From JABJGO01 sp963921245 (GTDB lineage: Bacteria; Pseudomonadota; Alphaproteobacteria; Rhodospirillales; Casp-alpha2), in the NCBI GenBank assembly GCA_963921245.4, contig CAWUEY030000001.1, positions 1,054,001 through 1,118,000 of the forward strand: a DNA stretch of 64,000 nt, in the 5' to 3' direction. Of the stretch, positions 52,584-63,596 are shown piece after piece. The position numbers and the translations under genes are program-made. Numbering within the stretch: position 1 is the first letter of the stretch; every line of letters begins with the position of its first letter. Under the pieces are notes generated by a model that did no database searches, was not told the DNA's origin, and saw only the letters and a program-made list of their open reading frames with translations.

Positions 52584-53582
52584 ATGCGGGCAATGGTTTG
52601 TGACAACTTCAAAGGGCTGGAGGCGCTTTCCCTGCAGGATGTGCCCCCGCCTGAATTCGGGCCCTCCGTGATGTCCGGTGCCGCCGACAACGATGTGCGC
52701 ATTCGCGTTCATGCCGCCGGGATCAATTTTGCCGACTCACTGATTGTACAGGGTAAGTATCAACTCAAGCCCTCCTTGCCGTTTTCGCCGGGTATGGAGG
52801 TCGCTGGCGAGGTGATTGACGTGGCCCCTCATGTAACCGGTCTCAACGTGGGTCAGCGGGTTATGGCAAACATCATGTATGGCGGGTTTGCCGAGGAAGT
52901 CGTGGCGGCGGCCAATTGTGTCTACGAGATCCCCGATTCCATGGACTGGGTCAGCGCCGCCGGATTTCCCGTGACCTATGGCACCTCTCACGTGAGCCTG
53001 GTTGAACGGGCTAATCTGCGGGCGGGAGAATACCTGCTTGTTCATGGAGCCGCAGGTGGTGCCGGGGTGACGGCGGTTGAGATCGGCAAGCATCTAGGCG
53101 CCACGGTGATCGCCACGGCGGGCGGGCCGGAAAAACTGGCCGTCGCAAAAGACAAGGGCGCAGATCATCTAATCGACCATAAAACCGAGAATGTCCGCGA
53201 ACGGGTCAAGGAGCTGACTGAGGGTCGTGGTGTTCATGTGGTCTATGACCCGGTGGGTGGCGATCTGTTCAGTGAAAGCCTGCGCTGTACCCGGCCTGGC
53301 GGGCGGATGCTGATCATCGGGTTTGCCGGTGGTGACGTTCAGCAAATCCCGGCCAATTTGTTGCTGGTGAAAAACATCCAGGCCATTGGCTACGCCTTCG
53401 AGGGTCTGCGCCTGCTGTTCCCGGATATGGTCCGCCGATCCATGGAGGAACTGGTATGCTGGTTTGACCAGGGCATTCTGAAACCTCACGTGTCCTACAC
53501 TTTTCCCCTCGAACAGGCACGTGAGGCCATCAATACTCTGTTGGCCCGAAAATCCACCGGCAAGGTGGTGTTGACGGTTTAA
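52584..53582 (+). CDS. NADPH:quinone oxidoreductase / zinc-type alcohol dehydrogenase-like protein
   Basis: 332 residues of the MDR superfamily. The NADPH fold reads LVHGAAGGAGVTAVEIGKHL and the N-terminal GroES-like domain carries GINFADSLIVQGKYQ. The zinc ligands of true alcohol dehydrogenases are absent, so it belongs to the QOR/acryloyl-CoA reductase-like group. GGAGGG lies upstream of the ATG. Confidence 0.88.
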   Translation: MRAMVCDNFKGLEALSLQDVPPPEFGPSVMSGAADNDVRIRVHAAGINFADSLIVQGKYQLKPSLPFSPGMEVAGEVIDVAPHVTGLNVGQRVMANIMYGGFAEEVVAAANCVYEIPDSMDWVSAAGFPVTYGTSHVSLVERANLRAGEYLLVHGAAGGAGVTAVEIGKHLGATVIATAGGPEKLAVAKDKGADHLIDHKTENVRERVKELTEGRGVHVVYDPVGGDLFSESLRCTRPGGRMLIIGFAGGDVQQIPANLLLVKNIQAIGYAFEGLRLLFPDMVRRSMEELVCWFDQGILKPHVSYTFPLEQAREAINTLLARKSTGKVVLTV

Positions 53583-53603
53583 TAAACCCAGGCTTGATCT
53601 TTA

Positions 53604-54458
53604 TTACAAACCTTCAAAAAATTCGGGGTGCACATTCACCTCTTCTATATTTTCGACGTTTACTCCCAGGCTAAGGCGCTTCAACAAGGCGGCGAGCTCC
53701 ATTCCGTCAATCAGGTCAATTGCTTGCGCGCCCGGCCGAACAGCCTCGTCTTCGGCATCTGCCGTAAACCGGCCTGTTGTCAAGAGAAGCCCTTTGTCGG
53801 CTCTTCCATGCATGGCCCCGCGAAAATCGCGGATCTCTCTGGCACCGACTGATCCACTGTATCGCTTACACTGAAACAACACATGAAAGGATATAAGGTT
53901 GACTCTCAGTACCCCTTCTCCATCAATCCCCCCATCTCCGATGCGTCCAGTCACTTTTACTTGAGTGAAGCCTGATTCTCTCAAGATTCGTTGACAAAGT
54001 CGCTCGAAAGCATCTGGTTTTATTTTCTTAAGGATTGCCAACAATTCATCTGCCCAGGTCAGAGAGTCTCCCTCATCATCCCCGGGTTCACCACTCGAAG
54101 AAGATAGCTTTTCTTTTTGAGACTTTGATCGTCTTTTATTTTCAGCTTTGACCAGTTCCCTGACTTCTGTTTCTGAACTAAGTTTCCGACCTTTGTCGGT
54201 TAAGCTCCAAACGCCACGTTCGCTATTTTCAACCGCTCCGATGAACTTCAAATGAGTTCTTGCCCAGGCTAATCTGTACTCAAATTCAGATCGAGGGCCA
54301 GCGCCGTGAAGTATGTTGAGTGTATCCGGACTCAATTCCATTTTAATAGAAACGAGGGAGGAAAGTTCAGCAATTGATGCTGAACCCCCTACCTCGTCGA
54401 GAACTTTTAACACGGGCCAGAAAATGTCCGTGTATGCAGGGACCGAAGTTTCTGCCAT
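53604..54458 (-). CDS. Mrr-type restriction endonuclease
   Basis: 284 residues. An N-terminal winged-helix Mrr_N-like domain is followed by a charged linker (about 110-140) and a C-terminal PD-(D/E)xK-type domain with FERLCQRILRESGF, DGGIDGEG and FQCKRYSGSV, the D-QxK core. Mrr proteins cut methylated foreign DNA (type IV restriction). No methylase is adjacent. Base composition is visibly more AT-rich than the neighbours, suggesting acquisition. ATG at 54458; a TTG five codons earlier is possible. Confidence 0.85.
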   Translation of the reverse strand: MAETSVPAYTDIFWPVLKVLDEVGGSASIAELSSLVSIKMELSPDTLNILHGAGPRSEFEYRLAWARTHLKFIGAVENSERGVWSLTDKGRKLSSETEVRELVKAENKRRSKSQKEKLSSSSGEPGDDEGDSLTWADELLAILKKIKPDAFERLCQRILRESGFTQVKVTGRIGDGGIDGEGVLRVNLISFHVLFQCKRYSGSVGAREIRDFRGAMHGRADKGLLLTTGRFTADAEDEAVRPGAQAIDLIDGMELAALLKRLSLGVNVENIEEVNVHPEFFEGL

Positions 54459-54652
54459 GGAGCAATTCAACAATCAAAAACAGACAATTGTCATAATAAC
54501 ATAATAACCAGTCATATCGAGAACAAAAGTCCAATAGTCAAGAGTAGAAGGGCCCTGTCTAGCAGAGCATAGCGGAGAAAGGGTCTAGGCGGGCATCAAA
54601 ACCGTTTAATCCTGCGCACAAATGTGTCTTCGAGGGGGTTCTTTCCAGCCAG

Positions 54653-56139
<1,487 letters not shown>

Positions 56140-56143
<4 letters not shown>

Positions 56144-57729
56144 GAGGCCTCTCTGGTATCTGATCCCTTATCTGCTCCGGTACCTGGTTCGGGTTGTGGT
56201 GCGGTGGTTTGTTGTCGCGCATCTGTCATCCATCTGTCCAGTGCGTTGGCGTCCTTATCGGAAAACCGAAGGCCCAGTTTTGAGCGCCGCCACAGAACAT
56301 CCTCCGCGGTTTCGGCCCATTCGTGCACCATCAGCCAGCGTACCTCCTGTTCGTGGAGGCTGTCGCCGAAATGGCGACCCAGGTCGTCCCGGTCATGGAT
56401 ATCATCCAGCAATGCCCACGCCTCCAGGCCGTAGGAGCGAACCAGACGCTGTGCCCACCGCGCATCGAGGAAATCGAACCTGTCGCGGAGGGCGGCAATG
56501 AGATCGTCCCTCTCGGTGAGGGAAAAATCGCCGCCGGGCAGAGGCACGCCGGCGGTCCAGGCAGACCCGCTCTCGGGCAGCCACGGCGACAGTTTGGCGA
56601 GCGCTTGCTGTGCCAGTTTGCGGTAGGTGGTGATCTTGCCTCCAAAGATACTGAGCAACGGCGCATCGCCGGTCTCGCCTGACAGATGTAAAACGTAATC
56701 CCGGGTGGCGGCCGTGGCGCTGGAAGCGCCGTCGTCATAAAGCGGACGCACCCCGGAATAGGTCCAGACAATCTGTTCCCGATCAACCGGCGTTTCGAGG
56801 TAGTCGGATGCAGCGGATAGCATGTAGCCGATTTCCGCTTCTGAACATCGGGGGTTATCCGGTGAGCCGTTATGATCGTTGTCGGTGGTACCGATCAGGG
56901 TGAAGTCATCTTCGTAGGGAATGGCGAACATGATGCGGCCATCCGTATTCTGGAAGATGTAGGCCCTGTTGTGGTCGAACAGTTTGTGGACCACGATGTG
57001 GCTGCCGCGGACGAGCCGGATACGGGCCGGTGAGGTGTAGCCAAGGGTCTTGTCGAGAATGCTGTCTACCCAGGGGCCACCGGCGTTGACCACAGCTTTC
57101 GCCCGGATCGTTTGTGCCTCGCCAGTTCGCGTGTTTTCCAGCCTCAGGTGCCACATGCTGTTGATCTGTTGACCGCCGGTACATCGTGTCCGGGTTAGAA
57201 TATCCGCCCCTTTGTTTTTTGCGTCGCGAGCATTGAGAACCACCAGTCGGGCGTCATCCACCCAGCAATCCGAATATTCAAAGGCTTTCCTGAACCGGGG
57301 TTTCAGAAGCGCGCCCGCGGGATCGCTGCCGAGATCGAGAACCTTTGTGGCGGGTAAAATTTTGCGCCCACCAAGATGGTCATAGAGAAACAAGCCCAGC
57401 CGGATCAGCCAGGCTGGCCTGAGACCGCCGTGATGGGGCAGCACAAAACGCAGCGGCCACGCAATGTGCGGCATGGCGGTCAACAGGGTTTCACGCTCGC
57501 GAAGAGCTTCGCGCACCAGCCGGAATTCGTAGTATTCAAGGTATCGCAACCCGCCGTGAAAAAGCTTGGTGGAGGCCGACGAGGTGGCCTGCGCCAGATC
57601 TCCCTGTTCACAGAGCAGGACCTTCAGGCCTCGTCCGGCGGCGTCCCGGGCGATCCCGCAGCCGTTGATACCGCCGCCGATGATGGCGATGTCATACACT
57701 GTTTCAGGTGAGGTTTCGGTATCAATCAT
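56140..57729 (-). CDS. glpD: Aerobic glycerol-3-phosphate dehydrogenase
   Basis: 529 residues. The FAD motif is DIAIIGGGINGCGIARDAA, followed by SSASTKLFHGGLRYLEYYEF and the late YSGVRPLYDDG and GGKITTYRKLAQ. It oxidises glycerol-3-phosphate to dihydroxyacetone phosphate at the membrane and passes electrons to quinone. The ATG at 57729 overlaps the glpR end by 8 nt; a GTG one codon earlier is possible. Confidence 0.97.
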
Positions 57730-58513
57730 CACCGCCCCTGTCCCGGGTCATGCCTCTGGCGATCTCCAGCCGCACGCCGTCCCGATGGCAAACGTCGCGG
57801 AATTGCTGCGGTGGAGCCTGGTCCGTGACAATGGTGCTGATCTTTTCGATGTCGCAGATCCGTACCGGGGCGTGATGGTCGAATTTGCTGGCATCGCAGG
57901 CAAGGATAGTCTCGCGGGCATTTTCGATTATGGCGCGCGTCACCGCCACCTCGCGCATGTCGTAATCCATGATCGAGCCGTCTGCGTCGAGCGCCGATGC
58001 ACCGATGACGGCAAAATCCACCTTGAATCGGCGGATAAACTCCACCGCAGCCTCCCCGACAACGGCACCATCGGCCTGGCGCACCGTACCGCCTGCCAAA
58101 ATAAGTTCCTTGTCCGGTGAACCGGCGAGGATCGTGACCACGTTGATGTTGTTGGTGACGACGACCAGGTCCTGTTTATCGCGCAGCGATGCGGCAACTT
58201 GTTCGGTGGTGGTGCCGATGTTGATGAGCAGCGAACAGTGATCGGGGATCATGCGGGCAACCGCCGCGCCAATTTGTTTCTTGGCGTCACTGCCAACGGT
58301 TCGTCGCTGGGAATAATCGAGGTTCGAAACGCGGGTTGATAACACGGCCCCGCCATGCACCCGGGTTAGCTGACCGGAATCACTCAACAGGTTCAGATCC
58401 CGTCTGACCGTCTGTGTGGTCACGCCAAACTGGGCCGCTAGGTCTTCCACGGAGACTCGACCGTTTGCCTGAACGCGGGACAGAATACCAAGCTGGCGAT
58501 CAGATAAGTCCAC
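57722..58513 (-). CDS. glpR: DeoR-family glycerol regulon repressor
   Basis: 263 residues. The helix-turn-helix reads VSVEDLAAQFGVTTQTVRRD followed by the DeoR signature LLSDSGQLTRVHGGA. The sugar-phosphate-sensing domain contains INIGTTTEQVA and DYDMREVAVTRAII. I chose GTG at 58513, with AGGAC upstream, because it gives the usual DeoR length. An ATG at 58594 would put the palindrome at 58566-58583 inside the coding region. Probably de-repressed by glycerol-3-phosphate, controlling both the leftward glp operon and the rightward ABC transporter. Confidence 0.9.
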   Translation of the reverse strand: MDLSDRQLGILSRVQANGRVSVEDLAAQFGVTTQTVRRDLNLLSDSGQLTRVHGGAVLSTRVSNLDYSQRRTVGSDAKKQIGAAVARMIPDHCSLLINIGTTTEQVAASLRDKQDLVVVTNNINVVTILAGSPDKELILAGGTVRQADGAVVGEAAVEFIRRFKVDFAVIGASALDADGSIMDYDMREVAVTRAIIENARETILACDASKFDHHAPVRICDIEKISTIVTDQAPPQQFRDVCHRDGVRLEIARGMTRDRGGDD

Positions 58514-58565
58514 GGAAAGTTTCGTCCTGTTGCGGGTCAATTCATAGAATGTGTGTGTATGAATA

Positions 58566-58583
58566 TGAAAATCAAGATTTTCA
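58566..58583. promoter_or_regulatory. Perfect palindrome, candidate GlpR operator
   Basis: TGAAAATC-AA-GATTTTCA is a perfect 18-bp dyad. It lies 53 nt upstream of the chosen glpR start and immediately before TTGACG (58585-58590), a possible -35 for the rightward transporter operon. A related half, TATGAAAATAATC, follows at 58606-58618. Confidence 0.6.
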
Positions 58584-58694
58584 CTTGACGTCAATATGAA
58601 AGAACTATGAAAATAATCAGCGCTTTATGTAGTGCGACGGTTAGAAGCAAAAATCCAGTTATAAGTAAAAATCCAGTACGTCAGGGAGGACACA

Positions 58695-60434
58695 ATGAAA
58701 TTATCGTTTTTATCCGCGGTTGCGGGGGCTGCGCTATTGGTTGCGGGACCAGCGGCCCATGCGGATATGGCTGCTGCCGAAAAATGGGTCAGCGATGAGT
58801 TCCAGCCCTCTGTTCTATCAAAAGACGAACAGATGCAGGAAATGGCGTGGTTTATTGAGGCCGCTGAACCTTTCAGGGGCATGGAAATCAATGTTCTGTC
58901 GGAAACCATTCCAACCCATACCTATGAAAGCACGGTGTTGGCCAAGGCCTTTGAGGAAATCACCGGAATCAAAGTCAATCACCAGCTGTTGGGTGAGGGG
59001 GAAGTTGTCCAGGCCGTTCAAACCCAGATGCAGACCGGGCGGAACCTGTATGATGCTTATATCAACGACTCCGATCTGATCGGTACGCATTCGCGCCTGC
59101 AACTGGCTGTGAATTTGTCCGACTGGATGGCGGGTGAGGGTGCCGCCGTCACCAATCCTATGCTGGATGTCGACGATTTCATGGGCAAATCGTTCACCAC
59201 GGGCCCTGATGGCAAGCTCTATCAGCTACCGGATCAGCAGTTCGCAAACCTCTATTGGTTCCGCAAGGACTGGTTTGACCGGGCCGACCTGCAAGCCAGG
59301 TTCAAGGACATGTACGGCTACGACCTCGGTGTTCCGGTCAACTGGTCGGCCTATGAAGACATCGCCGAGTTCTTTAGCGTTCATGTGAAGGAAATTGACG
59401 GTGTGCGCGTTTATGGTCACATGGATTACGGTAAACGTGCCCCGGATCTCGGCTGGCGGATGACCGATGCCTGGTTGTCTATGGCCGGTGCCGGTTCAAT
59501 CGGAACGCCGAACGGAGTGCCTATTGACGAGTGGGGCATCCGCATGGAAGCCGGTTCCTGTAACCCGGCCGGAGCCAGCGTCACCCGGGGCGGCGGCACC
59601 AATGGTCCGGCTGCTGTTTATGCGATCCGCAAATGGGATGAATGGCTGCGACAGTATGCTCCGCCAGGCGCGGCATCCTATGACTTCTATCAATCTCTGC
59701 CGGCGCTGTCTCAAGGCAACGTGGCCCAGCAAATTTTCTGGTACACGGCCTTTACCGCAGACATGGTGAAATCCCTGGCCGATGGCAACAACACGGTTGA
59801 TGCCGATGGTTATCCACTGTGGCGAATGGCCCCTAGCCCGCACGGTCCGTACTGGGTCAAGGGTCAGAAACTGGGGTATCAGGATGCTGGGTCCTGGACC
59901 ATTTTGAAGTCCACACCGACGGAACGGGCAAAAGCGGCGTGGCTCTACGCCCAGTTCGTGGTTTCCAAGACCGTTGACGTGAAAAAATCCCAAGTGGGTT
60001 TGACGTTCGTCCGGGACTCTACGGTTCGCCACCAGTCCTTTACGGACCGGGCACCGAAGCTCGGCGGGTTGATTGAGTTTTATCGTTCGCCGGACCGTGT
60101 TCTGTGGACGCCAACCGGTATCAATGTGCCGGACTATCCGAAACTGGCTCAACTGTGGTGGCAGCAAATCGGCGACGTAAACTCCGGAGCCTTCACACCG
60201 CAGGAAGCCATGGATCGCCTGGCCGCCGAAATGGATCAGGTCATGGCCCGGATGCAGGCGGCCGATGAAGCGGCGGGCGTGTACGGCGGTTGTGGTCCAC
60301 GCCTGAACGAGGAAAAGCCCGCCTCGGAATGGCTCGGCAAGGGCGGTGCAAAAGCCAAACTTGCCAACGAAAAACCGCAAGGTGAGACCGTCAGTTATGA
60401 CGAGCTTATCAAGCGGTGGGCGGACGCCAACTAA
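58695..60434 (+). CDS. Glycerol-type ABC transporter, periplasmic binding protein (GlpV-like)
   Basis: 579 residues. A signal peptide ends at about residue 23 (GPAAHA-D). The large type 1 solute-binding fold includes RGMEINVLSETIPTHTYES, LPDQQFANLYWFRKDWFD and a long C-terminal region with FTPQEAMDRLAAEMDQVMARM. Size and gene order match the rhizobial glycerol transporter (GlpSTPQUV). GGGAGG lies before the ATG. Divergence from glpR-D-K supports glycerol as ligand. An sn-glycerol-3-phosphate or polyol ligand is the alternative. Confidence 0.82.
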   Translation: MKLSFLSAVAGAALLVAGPAAHADMAAAEKWVSDEFQPSVLSKDEQMQEMAWFIEAAEPFRGMEINVLSETIPTHTYESTVLAKAFEEITGIKVNHQLLGEGEVVQAVQTQMQTGRNLYDAYINDSDLIGTHSRLQLAVNLSDWMAGEGAAVTNPMLDVDDFMGKSFTTGPDGKLYQLPDQQFANLYWFRKDWFDRADLQARFKDMYGYDLGVPVNWSAYEDIAEFFSVHVKEIDGVRVYGHMDYGKRAPDLGWRMTDAWLSMAGAGSIGTPNGVPIDEWGIRMEAGSCNPAGASVTRGGGTNGPAAVYAIRKWDEWLRQYAPPGAASYDFYQSLPALSQGNVAQQIFWYTAFTADMVKSLADGNNTVDADGYPLWRMAPSPHGPYWVKGQKLGYQDAGSWTILKSTPTERAKAAWLYAQFVVSKTVDVKKSQVGLTFVRDSTVRHQSFTDRAPKLGGLIEFYRSPDRVLWTPTGINVPDYPKLAQLWWQQIGDVNSGAFTPQEAMDRLAAEMDQVMARMQAADEAAGVYGGCGPRLNEEKPASEWLGKGGAKAKLANEKPQGETVSYDELIKRWADAN

Positions 60435-60567
60435 GGTAGTCGCCTCTCTCCCTGAATAATCGGCTGTCGGAATGTGACAAGGTCCGGCAGCCGGTTTTTC
60501 AAGTGGGTAACGGGATATCACAATCCCGCAAAGCAATCTCCAACAACCTGGATTGAGACGCGGGAAC

Positions 60568-61644
60568 ATGTCGCTTGAATTGAGGAATGTGAGCAAACGT
60601 GTTGGTGCAGACGTTCATATCCATGAAACGTCACTCTCTTTGACGCCCGGCATTTTTAATGTGTTGCTGGGAGCAACCAAAGCCGGGAAAACCACATTGA
60701 TTAAAATGATGGCAGGTCTGGATCAGCCCAGTGAGGGCTCGGTCTGGCTGAATGGTGAGGACGTCACCCGGACATCGCCCCGGGATCGAAACATCAGCCT
60801 GGTTCACCAGTTTTTTGTCAATTACCCCCACCTCAGTGTGTTTGAGAACATTGCCTCGCCGCTTCGTGTTTCCGGGATGCCCTCCTCTGAGATTGCCGGG
60901 CGTGTAGAGGAAGCTGCCGATATCCTGCAACTAGGACCGATGTTGAACCGGCGTCCTCAGACCCTTTCGGGCGGTCAGCAACAACGCACCGCCCTGGCAC
61001 GCGCCATTGTGAAAGAAAGCCGGGCCGTGTTTCTCGACGAACCGCTCGCCAATCTGGACTATAAACTGCGTGAAGAGTTACGAGACCAGTTACCGGAACT
61101 GTTCGCCGGTCGCGGGGCCGTGGTGGTATATGCAACATCCGAACCGAGCGAAGCGCTTTTGCTGGGTGGGCGAACCGCGCTTATCCATCAAGGACACGTA
61201 ACACAGTTTGGCCCGACCGCCGAAATCTACCGTAAACCGGCGAACCTGTTGTCGGCACAGGTCATGTCAGATCCACCCATTAACGTCACCATGGCAACCA
61301 AACAAGGCAATAGAATTCAACTGGGTGATGGCGTATCCTGGCCTGCATCCGGAAATGCGGCTCAGTTGAGTGACGGGCGGTATATCATGGCCATACGACC
61401 GCATTTCGTTTCATCGGTGGATACCGGCGGCTCCGCAATTTCCGTGACGGGAACCGTTCAGATTACGGAATTGAGCGGCTCGGAGAGCGTTGCGCATTTT
61501 GCCTTGGGCGATGATGTGTGGGTATCTCTGACACCGGGTGTTCACCCCTATAATGTCGGGGATAAGCACGCCTTTTATCTGAACGTGGAAGAATGCATGT
61601 ACTTCGCAGCTGACGGTTCTCTCGCCGCATCTGGAACGGCATAG
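60568..61644 (+). CDS. Glycerol ABC transporter ATPase 1 (GlpS-like), lacking the switch histidine
   Basis: 358 residues. Walker A reads LLGATKAGKTT, the Q-loop SLVHQFFVNYPHLS, the signature TLSGGQQQRTAL and Walker B VFLDEPLANLD, all usable. The H-loop position, normally THD, reads ATSEPSEAL, so the switch histidine is replaced by Ser. A C-terminal TOBE-like domain follows. It pairs with the next ATPase, whose defect is complementary. ATG at 60568 (MSLELRNVS). Confidence 0.85.
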   Translation: MSLELRNVSKRVGADVHIHETSLSLTPGIFNVLLGATKAGKTTLIKMMAGLDQPSEGSVWLNGEDVTRTSPRDRNISLVHQFFVNYPHLSVFENIASPLRVSGMPSSEIAGRVEEAADILQLGPMLNRRPQTLSGGQQQRTALARAIVKESRAVFLDEPLANLDYKLREELRDQLPELFAGRGAVVVYATSEPSEALLLGGRTALIHQGHVTQFGPTAEIYRKPANLLSAQVMSDPPINVTMATKQGNRIQLGDGVSWPASGNAAQLSDGRYIMAIRPHFVSSVDTGGSAISVTGTVQITELSGSESVAHFALGDDVWVSLTPGVHPYNVGDKHAFYLNVEECMYFAADGSLAASGTA

Positions 61645-61653
61645 GCGGGAATC

Positions 61654-62727
61654 ATGGCAAAGATTACACTCGACAACATCCGTCACAGCTATTTCGACAC
61701 CCCGGCGTCTCAAGAAGATTTCGCGCTGAAGAAAATTGACCTGGATTGGTCCGATGGCGGCGCATATGCCCTGTTGGGTCCTTCGGGGTGTGGAAAATCG
61801 ACGCTTTTGAACATTATCTCCGGTCTGTTGACGCCCAGTGAGGGACGCATTTTCTTTAATGGCGAAGACATCACTGCAAGCAAACCTGATCAGCGCAACA
61901 TCGCACAGGTGTTCCAGTTCCCGGTGATCTACGACACCATGACGGTTCGTGAGAACCTCAGCTTCCCATTGCGTAACCGGGGTGCTGATGCGGCATACAT
62001 TCACCAACGTGTGCAGGAAATCGCGGTCATGCTGGAACTGGAAAATATGCTGGAGAACCGGGCGGCCGGGCTCACCCCTGACAATAAACAGAAGATTTCC
62101 ATGGGGCGTGGCTTGGTACGGGAAGACGTGAACGTCATCATGTTCGATGAGCCATTGACCGTTATCGACCCGCATTTGAAGTGGAAACTACGTTCGAAGT
62201 TGAAAGAGTTGCATCAGAAAATTGGTGTGACCATGATTTATGTTACGCACGACCAGACCGAGGCCTTGACCTTTGCCGATCAGGTCGTGGTCATGGAAGA
62301 GGGGCAGGTGGTGCAGATCGGTACGCCAGTGGACCTGTTCGAGCGCCCGGCTCACACTTTCGTCGGCCACTTCATCGGCTCACCCGGCATGAATGTGCTG
62401 CCCTGTGAGATGCACGACGGGGGCATTACCTTTAACGGTCAAAAGCTGTCAATAGGGCAAATGCCAATTGCTAAACCCGCCGGAAATCTGGAGATCGGTG
62501 TTCGACCGGAATACGTGAGCCTGTCTAACTCTCCCGGTGCCGGTCTCGAAGCCAGGGTTGTCAAAGTATCTGATGTGGGGCGGCACAAGGTGGTGGAGAC
62601 CGTTGTTGCCGATCATCGCATTCGTGCCATCAGCGAGGCTGAGGTGCCTTCCCAGGGTGACGCCGTTTATCTGGTGTTTCAGCCGCATCAGACGCGGCTC
62701 TATGCCGGTGGCTGGCTGGCGGAGTAA
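61654..62727 (+). CDS. Glycerol ABC transporter ATPase 2 (GlpT-like), with a degenerate signature motif
   Basis: 357 residues. Walker A is LLGPSGCGKSTLLN, the Q-loop VFQFPVIYDTMTV, Walker B VIMFDEPLTVIDP and the H-loop MIYVTHDQTEALTF, all normal. The ABC signature LSGGQ is replaced by LTPDNKQKISMGRG. A C-terminal TOBE-like domain follows. It starts nine nt after the first ATPase. GlpT here means the rhizobial ABC subunit, not the E. coli glycerol-3-phosphate antiporter. Confidence 0.85.
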   Translation: MAKITLDNIRHSYFDTPASQEDFALKKIDLDWSDGGAYALLGPSGCGKSTLLNIISGLLTPSEGRIFFNGEDITASKPDQRNIAQVFQFPVIYDTMTVRENLSFPLRNRGADAAYIHQRVQEIAVMLELENMLENRAAGLTPDNKQKISMGRGLVREDVNVIMFDEPLTVIDPHLKWKLRSKLKELHQKIGVTMIYVTHDQTEALTFADQVVVMEEGQVVQIGTPVDLFERPAHTFVGHFIGSPGMNVLPCEMHDGGITFNGQKLSIGQMPIAKPAGNLEIGVRPEYVSLSNSPGAGLEARVVKVSDVGRHKVVETVVADHRIRAISEAEVPSQGDAVYLVFQPHQTRLYAGGWLAE

Positions 62728-62732
62728 GGCTC

Positions 62733-63593
62733 ATGAAAACACCAAATCAGAAAGCGTGGCTGTTTGTCGCTCCGGTGATTATTCTGGTGGCCTTTAACGC
62801 GTTGGTTCCATTAATGACCGTGGTCAACTACTCGGTTCAGGAAACCTTCGGCAACAACCTGTTCTTTTGGCACGGTGTCGGCTGGTTTGAGCAGGTCCTG
62901 AATTCAGAGCGATTTCATGCGGCGCTGGGCCGGCAGTTCCTGTTCACGGCGACAATCCTGGCTATTGAAATTCCTCTGGGTGTTGCGATTGCCCTCTCCA
63001 TGCCCCGCTCCGGATTCTGGGTGCCGGTGTGTCTGGTGCTCATGGCGCTGCCGCTGCTGATTCCCTGGAATGTTGTCGGTGCTATGTGGAACATCTTTAC
63101 CCTGCCGGACATCGGTCTGCTGGGCTACACACTGAATAATGTAGTGGGCATTGAATACAACATGACGCAAAGCCCGGTTGCGGCCTGGATAACGGTGGTT
63201 GTCATGGATGTCTGGCACTGGACATCACTGGTCGTATTGTTGGCTTACGCTGGCCTGATTTCCATTCCCGACGCCTATTATCAGGCCGCTAAAATCGATG
63301 GCGCTTCGAATTGGTCAGTCTTCCGCTATATCCAGTTGCCGAAGATGAAACGCGTTTTGACCATCGCCATCCTGTTGCGTTTTATGGACAGTTTCATGAT
63401 TTATACCGAGCCCTTCGTGCTCACGGGTGGTGGTCCGGGTAACTCAACGACGCTATTGTCCATTGATCTGGTAAAAATCGCGCTGGGGCAATTTGACCTA
63501 GGCCCGGCGGCGGCCATGTCACTGGTGTATTTTGCCATAACACTACTGGTATCCTGGCTGTTCTATACCCTGATGACCAGGGACGAGGAGTAG
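62733..63593 (+). CDS. Glycerol ABC transporter permease 1 (GlpP-like)
   Basis: 286 residues, six hydrophobic helices of the MalF/UgpA type. The EAA loop reads YYQAAKIDGASNWSVFRYIQLP. It starts five nt after the second ATPase. The LTGGGPGNSTTLL segment is typical of sugar-type permeases. Confidence 0.9.
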   Translation: MKTPNQKAWLFVAPVIILVAFNALVPLMTVVNYSVQETFGNNLFFWHGVGWFEQVLNSERFHAALGRQFLFTATILAIEIPLGVAIALSMPRSGFWVPVCLVLMALPLLIPWNVVGAMWNIFTLPDIGLLGYTLNNVVGIEYNMTQSPVAAWITVVVMDVWHWTSLVVLLAYAGLISIPDAYYQAAKIDGASNWSVFRYIQLPKMKRVLTIAILLRFMDSFMIYTEPFVLTGGGPGNSTTLLSIDLVKIALGQFDLGPAAAMSLVYFAITLLVSWLFYTLMTRDEE

Positions 63594-63596
63594 GCC

